From Buddleja alternifolia (Eukaryota > Streptophyta > Magnoliopsida > Lamiales > Scrophulariaceae), in assembly GCA_019426215.1 (NCBI GenBank), contig CM033405.1, forward strand, positions 1,341,001 through 1,405,000: 64,000 nt of DNA. The letters are read 5' to 3'. Shown piece after piece: positions 56,766 to 64,000 of the stretch. The notes under the pieces are model-generated. The model did no database searches. It saw only the letters and a list, made by a program, of their open reading frames with translations, and was not told where the DNA came from. Made by a program: the position numbers and the translations under genes. Every line of letters begins with the position of its first letter. Positions within the stretch are counted from its first letter, which is position 1.

Positions 56766-57576
56766 TCTTGGGTTAGATCGACATGATCTTGTGGAAGCTT
56801 ATTGTATCGGAGTCTTGCTTGTGGGCTCACATCATATGAGCCTGTACCGTGGTAAACGGTAGCGAACCCGCCCAATTAGGTACTATGAGAGGCCCAATGA
56901 GATGGTATTGGAACGGTGGACATTGCATTGGGATTGGGGTATTTGAAGTAGATCGTGTGATACATTTTATGCGTATATTAAAATATTTAAAAGAAAATGC
57001 AATGTATCACTATTTTTATACTATCAATTTTTCACCGTCATTTGATTTAGAAAGTATGAATATATTAAATTCATTAAAATCAATTAATTGCCAATGATTT
57101 CTTACCAAAATTAGGGGATGTGAAAAATCGATGGTATATAGCATTACTCTATTTAAAATTAGTAAACTATGATGATTATTATTACTATTTATTTAATGTT
57201 TTATTTGGAGTTTCTATTAATGAAGTAAATACCTTTTTATGTTTAAAAATGAGGAAATAGTTTTTAAGTAGCAGAGATTAAAATGAATGGAGAGCAAATA
57301 AAATTATTACAATTGGAAAGATAAGGGTGTGAAAGTGAAAGAGGAAAAAATGATTATCTTTTAAATAATTGTGAAATCGACTGATTAAAAGTTGAGTTGC
57401 ACTAAAACACCCTCTTCAATTATAAAAGAGTCTAGATTCTAAATGCATCAAAAATATAGTCTAAATGTTTGATGATAAATTTTCATGTGTTCTTTTAAAG
57501 TTTTGAATATATATGACGTTCAATTTTAGCACAAAAACTCATGCTCAAACCTTTGAAGTTTGAATCATAGAATTAT
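56766..57576. other. Intergenic stretch, no gene seen
   Basis: A short frame near 56850-57097 has no recognisable domain. The rest is AT-rich. Confidence 0.45.
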
Positions 57577-58072
57577 GGGATAATTGCACTGACCTCCCCT
57601 GTTGAATGAGCTGATTACAACCCCCTTCCCTCAACTATGCCTAATTGCAAACACCCCCCCCCCCCGGGTCAAGCTCCGTCTTACAATTTCCCCACTTCGT
57701 TCACTTTTTTTTAAAAAAAGGTTGACATCATCGTCAAAAAAATTCATAAATTCAATTTTACCCTTGTATTGACTTCATCTAGGAGTTGACTATTTTATTG
57801 GACCGACCATAATGAATAAAATGGGTTCTAATTGTAACAAATATGTAATTGCTAATAAAAAAAATATTTGATTTAAATGAATAATGAAGTTTAAACTTAT
57901 TTGAATGATTTAGGGCAAGGGCAAATATATCATTTTATCGATTTTGTTAGAATTTTGGATGGTTTCCTGACAATATGGGAGGTGTATGTAATTATGCATA
58001 GTTGAGAGGAGGAGACTGTAATTAGCCCATTCACTAGGGGAGGTCAGTGTGATTATCCCTAAATTTATTAGT
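57577..58072. mobile_element. Foldback MITE, GGGATAATTGCA family
   Basis: Arms GGGATAATTGCACTGACCTC and (reversed) AGGGATAATCACACTGACCT, followed by CCCTxTxGAATGxGCTxATTAC on both arms. A C run lies at 57653-57666. About 495 bp. Confidence 0.75.
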
Positions 58073-58129
58073 AACAATGAATTTAAAGAGAAGAGGAAGA
58101 AGCTGATCTTTAAAATTTAAAACTAATCA

Positions 58130-58890
58130 AGTTCAGGTTAAAATCTCATAGATCAGATCAATGTATCCAAATCTGGGTTGTTGTTGATCTCAGATGGACT
58201 TTATTTGGATCGAACATAGCTCAATAGTTTTCATATTTTTGATCATATTTATTTTCAAGTTAAGGTTGAATCGAGTTTTAAATCTTATAGAATGGCTATA
58301 TTTAAGTTTGTTTTGTTATTCTAATAAATCAAATTTAAACGAATTTTTAACATCTAACTCGAATTAAATATCGAGTAATTTAATTTATTTTTTTAACTCT
58401 ATTGACATATAAATCCAAAACTCCAAAATTGACACATAGTTGGAGCGGTAACCAAGTTGAGTTTAACAAGTTGTTGTTCAAACTTAGTTAAAATATTATC
58501 GAGTTTCAAATTTTTTGTTTGAACTTAGTTTGATTGCATAGTTGGAGCTGTAAACAAGTTGAGTTTAACAAGTTGTTGTTCAAACTTATTTGAAATATTA
58601 TCGAGCTTCAAATTTTCTGTTTGAGCTTAGTTTGATTGTTAATCAATTAGAGCTCAAACGAGTTTTAATCAAATCGAACACAAATCGAGTTCAAATAGTT
58701 TGATTTTTAATTTGTAATTTTATAACTATGTAGTTTGATTTTCTTACACATATTTTCTCATTTTTTACTAATCTAATCGAGCTCGAGTCAAGTTTCAAAC
58801 TTATCAAACACACAAAAAATTATTCACACTTAATTTTGATATATCAACAAACTTAACATAAATGAGCTTTTAGCGAACCATCGAGTAACT
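58130..58890. repeat. Degenerate repeat with a near-perfect internal duplication
   Basis: TAACCAAGTTGAGTTTAACA and TAAACAAGTTGAGTTTAACA, about 100 bp apart (58449 and 58551), head two units of GTTGTTCAAACTTAxTTxAA and TTATCGAG(T/C)TTCAAATTTT. The text resembles decayed GAGCTCGAG elements. No gene. Confidence 0.55.
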
Positions 58891-59000
58891 GGTTCATCTT
58901 TCAACCATTTTCCATACTCAGACAAAGCCCACAATTAAACTAAAAGCCCATAGTAATTAATACTATAATGGGCCTTCACAATTGGCAAATCAAAATTCAG

Positions 59001-59060
59001 CCACGTGTATGCCTGGCCCACATAAGCCACGTCACGCGTATCTGCTTTAACGCCACGTCA
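59001..59060 (+). promoter_or_regulatory. Cluster of three ACGT-core boxes upstream of the OM47-like gene
   Basis: CCACGTGT (59001-59008), CCACGTCA (about 59028-59033) and CCACGTCA (about 59053-59060) lie within 60 bp, 160-225 bp before the ATG. Such G-box/ABRE-like sites bind bZIP factors in abscisic acid and light responses. The motifs are seen; their use is inferred. Confidence 0.55.
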
Positions 59061-59223
59061 CCTAGCTTGTACCTTGTTTAGAAACGGTCATGGCGGTGGA
59101 TCAGAAATTCCCGCTGCAAAGCTAACAAACTCCCGCCCTTTCTCTTCACTTTTGCCTTTTTTCCATTCATTCATGTTTTCTTTTTTGAGTTTAATTTTAG
59201 AGAAAATTTTCAGGAAATTGGTG

Positions 59224-59484
59224 ATGGGGAACTGGTGGTCCTCCGCCGTGCAACCGCCGCCGCCGATGGTGCTGGTTCCGCCGCTCTTCGACTTCCCTCC
59301 ACTCGCCGCCCGTACTAGGTTCTAACTATTTTTCACACTTGCAATCTGAAACTTTCTTTCTGCAAGAAATTGCAACTTTCGTCCAAACTGTATACTTTTG
59401 GTCCCGTGCTTGTTTGTTCTCAAATTGCATCTCATAAATCGTTAAAATTTTGATATTTTGGTCCCACGATCAATTTTTATCAAG

Positions 59485-59515
<31 letters not shown>

Positions 59516-62500
59516 GTCTTGACGTAGACCCTAAATTAAGCGGATGTCCCATTATCAAAGGGCGAATTACTCTCTCATCTCCTGTGGACGTAGTCAATTG
59601 TCGAACCACGTAAATTTCTTAGATCACTTAATCTTTATGTTCTAATTTCGTGATTTATCATATCATATATATATATATTAAAAAACTTGGATATGGAAAT
59701 TTTCATATTTATTAGACACTATATGAAAACTTTCCAAAACTTTTCACATTTATTTTCTAAGTTTTTCTAATTTTTTCCCCTCCAATCAGAAGTCAGAACT
59801 GTTAGTTCAGTTAGTCTTTTAACGGAAATTGATCGTGAAACCAAATGTGACAATTTTGACGACTTATGGAATGCAATATGAGACAAATCACGGGCCTATG
59901 ACCAAAAGTGTATATTGGCATTTAAGTGCAATTTATTTTTGTTTTTGGAAATGGAGATGATTGATTTGTGTTTATTCAATGGCATTGTGAGAATGCAGAA
60001 TGCTGGAATCATCGTACCACTTGTTGTTTGGAAAGCTGGCTTTGAGATCCCTATTCGATGACTATTTCGAAGAAGCGAAGCATTTCAGCACACGAATTAT
60101 GCTCAAGCCGATTGATGATCCGCATGTTGATTTGATTGCCACTGTATCCTTGAACATTTGTTGAATAGTTAGGGCTATTTGATTACAATCGCCATTCTCT
60201 TCTGTTGTTAGGATCAGGAGTTCATTTGATAGGAGACATCGCGTTTTTGGTCCTATATGTTTGGTCGTTTTTAATTTTAGTTCCATTCGTTACGGGATTT
60301 TCATACTGTGTCTCGTAACTTTTAAAAATGATTACAATTGGTCTAAACCAAATTTTCCATCCAAAATTTAATAGTTAAATCCGTTATTCAACATTCTGAC
60401 CAGCTTTTGGGGATATTTTTTGCGTGATTGACATGTGCTATTGATTAGAAACATTTTGATATTGAATACAATCCGTTTGTGAGTGCATCCATGCACGAAC
60501 TGAGATTTTAAAAGAGTGTGAGTAGTTGAAGGACTCGTTGTTTCTATTGCATCCGTTTCTTCTTGGGGAAGATGGATATGCCATATCCCTAGATATGGTG
60601 GGAATGAGATTTTAAAAGTGTGCCTACTTTACGATCTTAGGCTTGGATATTTGTTGAAGGTGTCTAACTACTTGATGCAAAGATGATGAGATTTAGTTGT
60701 TCCTTAGCGTGTTCAGGTTGCCGGTCCACTTGATCACAAACCTGACGAAAAAATTGTTGGAAATGCACAGTTTCGCTGGCAAAGGTTACGATCCATATAG
60801 ATACATGTATCCCATTTCATTGTGCATTTCAGCTCTTTTTTGATGATATTCAAATGAAAACCTGTTGTTTCATTGTAGTGGCGTTGATGATCCCCACACA
60901 TTTGTCGACCTTTTTGTATCGAACACTGAACCGTAAGAACCAATTCATGTATCAATCTTTTTTTATCTTCAGTCAAGTAAGAAGTAGCGGTTCTAAATAT
61001 TTCCTGTTTCGCCCATTTAGGATTTTACTCATGAGATTCAGTGCATACTACCCGAAGTTCGGGTTAGGAGGATTTGCCATCGTCCCTGTGCTTTTGAAGC
61101 AAAGGTTACTTCCAATTTGATGCCTCAAATTGTAGATATTACCAACAAGTTAATTATGCTTGAACACTTGTCCTATGTTTATGACATCTTTGATTATCCA
61201 GAGTATCTTCAGAAGATTATGGCGTTATGGGATTGAGATATGGCTCTTCAAATCTATCAGTTGGAGCTACAATTATTCCTTTCTCTTGTATGTCAGTTGT
61301 GTTAGTATATCTCTTTATGGTTTAAGCATAGTCGAAGATCATTATCTTGTCATCTTAATTTTGCACAAGCATTTTTTTTTAGAACCTGAACTGTAGTATG
61401 TTTACATATTCACTGTATTCCATTTCTGTAAAGTTAAATATCAGGCGAGTTTCTATGTTCATTATAGAACTATCTAAACTGAACATAAAGATTGCTTTGG
61501 ATCACATATACATGCATATATGTAGGCATGCACATTCCACCGTGCACGACGTGATTTTGACTATTTCTTTTCTTTAAAGCGAGAGATGAACTCCCAAAAA
61601 ATGCATGGCTTGTGAGCAAGATGGGAAGGTTAACTGCCGGAGTGCAATATGAACCACAATGTAAGTTCTTTTTTGACACCAGCATTTATTCGCTTTCTTT
61701 CATGAGAATTTCATGAACATATTAATTATAAATTATGCTATCTTATTCTTCAAGTGAAGCTTCAAAGTACTTTCATGCCAATTGTATAGTGATAGCACAC
61801 AGCATTTGACGCAGTTTCTGATTTTGGAACACTTTATTTGCATCTATGAATTAATAAGTACTATTTTGTTTCCTTTCTTTTTAATCGGAACATGCATTTC
61901 GCCTTAGTGCCTGTAAATTCGTTATCTTGATTTAGAGGATATCAATCTCTTCTTTGAAATGAAATTATTTCTAATCGAGGGATTAAATCTTCTTTCTTGA
62001 GGCTCATGTTTGCTTTGGATTTTTTGCACATGGTTGCTTGGTCGGGGTGTTCGAGACTTTGTAAACTTGGCACTCAGTACATGGCTACATTTAGCAATAG
62101 ATTAAACCTTCTTTTTCCCTTTGTTTTACTTCTATTAGAGTTTCATAGCTTTTATAGAACTGCTGTTTTGATGTTGGTCTTGGTCCAGTAAAGTTTTGGT
62201 TTTATCGTTTTTGTCTTTCTTAGTTATATTCCTTGAGAACAAATAGAAGACAAGTATGAAACAGTATAACCAGTCAAATACAGACTAGCTACCGCTAATT
62301 AGTATTTCTTTCAAATTATAGTGGAAATTCTGTCACAATTGTTCTTTACGCTGTTGTGTAGTTGGAGGCAAAGATGTAGCAAGATACAAAAATTTAGCGA
62401 ATTGGAGCTGTGCAGTCGGTTATGGATTAGGTTCGGGCAGTCCATTGAGCCCGTCATTCAATTTTGGTCTTGAACTAGCTAAAAATTCACAGGTTCTTAT

Positions 62501-63665
62501 TAATCCAACCTTAAAAGTTTATTTTGTTGTGGAATTGCAATTATCTCCTCAAGATTCTTTCAACTTACTATTTGGCTATATGCTGTAGTTCATTGCTTCT
62601 TTCTATCAGCACGTGGTGGTCCAAAGACGGGTATTTCTCTTTCTCTCTCCCCCTTCTGCTTGGCTCTCTTCGTGTGTGTATGTATCTGTATATGCGAGTA
62701 TGGTTGTGGGATATATGCATGTAGGTGCTTTGCTTGCTATCTGTTTCCGTGCTTTGTACTTAGATAGGTTCACATCTTCTCCAACTATACAACCATCTAT
62801 GCATGCTGCAGAAATTGTATTTTGATATTGATACAAGAACAACATGCGGTTCACGGTTTTATTGAATAACATTGGTAGATTGTTTTAATCTGTTCCAGGA
62901 AATGGAAAAATTATAGTATTGAGAGTTGATACATGAGGGTCTAATCTTAAATCAAGAATGCATTTCTACTTAAAAAGTTTATAATTCTTATAAGTATTTG
63001 TGTCTTTTAGGAGGATTATAAGGAAAACCCTTTTAGGCAGAAATTTAACTGTATTCAACTCATAAAATACACTTAGTCTTCAGATGATCATAATCAAGCA
63101 CATTATCATATGCTGCGTAAGATTTCGGGAACGAAACATTCCCTTTAATTTTTTACATCAGATTGCTCAATTCCCGCAATACGCTTAGGGCCAGGCTAGA
63201 AGATATTTCTAACTATAATCAATTTCTCAATGACACAGGTGAAAAATCCATTTGAGGAAAATGAAATAGTCGGCATCACTAATTACATCGACTTCGGTTT
63301 TGAGTTACAGACAAGGTATTCCCATCTATTAGCTGAGCACTGGTGATTATGATCAATCTTGTTCAAAGCAAATTTTAATGCCATTTGATAATTTTCTAAA
63401 GGGTCAATAATAACAAGTCCACAAACAATATTCATGATTCCACTTTTCAAGTAGCTGCGTCGTGGCAAGCCAATAAAAACTTCTTACTTAAGGTAACGGT
63501 TAACACGAAACATGTATGTTAATTTTGTAGTATAATTTTGTTAACAAATTTGGTTAAAGAAATATCACATGAAATTTCCTCAGGGAAAGATGGGGCCTCT
63601 CAACTCATCAATAGCTTTAGCTTTCAAATCATGGTGGAAACCTTCTTTCACTTTCAGCATATCAG
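59224..63665 (+). CDS. OM47-like mitochondrial outer-membrane beta-barrel protein (3' end beyond window)
   Basis: Twelve exons join in frame to 345 residues: 59224-59318, 59999-60143, 60717-60784, 60879-60932, 61021-61104, 61202-61287, 61580-61660, 62362-62492, 62589-62630, 63239-63315, 63402-63492 and 63584-63665. The protein starts MGNWWSSAVQPPPPMVLVPP, then ARTRMLESSYHLLFGKLALR, and then has alternating polar/hydrophobic strands typical of a porin-type barrel: MRFSAYYPKFGLGGFAIVPV, YGVMGLRYGSSNLSVGATII, RLTAGVQYEPQ, SIALAFKSWWKPSFTFSIS. There is no N-terminal presequence, as for outer-membrane barrels. I recognise the family as Arabidopsis OM47 (At3g27930, about 425 residues), whose exact transport function is unknown; a plastid outer-envelope location is the main alternative. 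The final 80 or so residues are missing. After 63665 the frame would need an acceptor beyond 64000; the short in-window extension ERSLISNFDLCD is not family-like. Confidence 0.8.
59340..59940. repeat. Foldback repeat in OM47-like intron 1, with TA microsatellite
   Basis: Left text GAAATTGCAACTTTCGTCCA and TTTTGGTCCC pair with right CAAAAGTGTATATTGGCATT and AAGTGCAATTTA. A TA run is at 59485-59510. It is a decayed relative of 46293-46722. Confidence 0.55.
60235..60510. repeat. Half copy of the 46293-46722 foldback family in OM47-like intron 2
   Basis: Shares CGTTTTTGGTCC-type text, CATCCAAAATTTAATAGTTA and the centre GAATACAATCC with the PSA3-intron element. The right arm seems missing. Confidence 0.45.
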
Positions 63666-64000
63666 GTTTGTCTACTGTATTTGCCAATTTAGGTATTCAG
63701 AACGATCCTTAATCTCTAATTTCGACTTATGTGATTGATTGGCTGTAAGCCGCCACATAGTTTTTATCGTAAAGTAGAAAGAGAGTGATGCTCTGATTAA
63801 TCTGAACTATAATGTCACCTCGTCGCATATACTTAAAAGAATATGTGATGATAATCGAAATTAATAAGCTTAATATTAATGGTGATGTTGAGGGATACGA
63901 ATATTAACCTGACCCCCTTCCAATATAAGGAGTGAGTAGCGGGCAGGACCCGATGGTCGCAACCTTTCACTTGTCTGAAATTCCAAATTTTATACATAAA

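Noticed and set aside
56849..57097. 82-residue plus-strand frame
   Set aside because: No recognisable domain, no splice context, and codon composition like the surrounding intergenic DNA.
63700..63738. Terminal exon of the OM47-like gene ending ERSLISNFDLCD
   Set aside because: The acceptor is possible, but the resulting C-terminus is about 70 residues shorter than the family's and lacks barrel-strand character. The true last exon probably lies beyond 64000.

Overview
This window is nuclear DNA of a flowering plant, most likely a eudicot. It is AT-rich, the genes carry many short GT-AG introns, and the proteins are plant-specific or have plant-type architecture. The intergenic and intronic DNA is packed with small transposons. 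I cannot name the species from sequence alone. All exon models below were built by eye from reading frame, splice consensus and recall of protein families, without alignment tools.

Genes from left to right: an RNase H1-like protein with an N-terminal viroplasmin-type domain (944-4454, -); an EMB506-type plastid ankyrin protein (5728-8335, -); an apparently intact Mutator-like (MULE) transposase (12566-15502, -); a UBE2H-class ubiquitin-conjugating E2 (18005-20433, +); a small plant-specific protein of unknown function (27041-27484, -); an ARM/TOG-like helical-repeat protein (31841-33970, -); a PSA3-like photosystem I assembly factor (45518-48645, +); an NFD6-like small mitochondrial protein (49615-51187, -); an At4g28440-like OB-fold protein (52875-53652, -); and most of an OM47-like mitochondrial outer-membrane beta-barrel protein whose 3' end lies beyond the window (59224-63665 and on, +). 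Several genes have 5'UTR introns. Nothing suggests the host genes form a pathway, although most of the products are expected in plastids or mitochondria.

Between and inside the genes lies a dense mobile-element landscape. It includes a short-internal, non-autonomous LTR retrotransposon with target duplication AATAT (22675-26532), a related solo LTR with duplication GATAC (44317-45173), a TRIM-like solo LTR, a non-autonomous Helitron (38932-40366), two LINE 3' ends, several SINEs, hAT, Harbinger and Mutator-type MITEs, many foldback elements and several minisatellite arrays. Some insertions can be read against empty sites within the same window: a MITE in one LTR is absent from the other LTR, and a solo LTR sits inside one copy of a hAT element whose uninterrupted copy lies 22 kb away.

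I found no RNA genes, CRISPR arrays or organellar insertions, and no clearly new molecular system. The most noteworthy items are the nested transposon histories, the triplicated splice-acceptor segment in the NFD6-like gene, the GC-AG intron in the E2 gene, the pseudo-exon in the MULE transposase gene, and a tandem hairpin array in an EMB506 intron.
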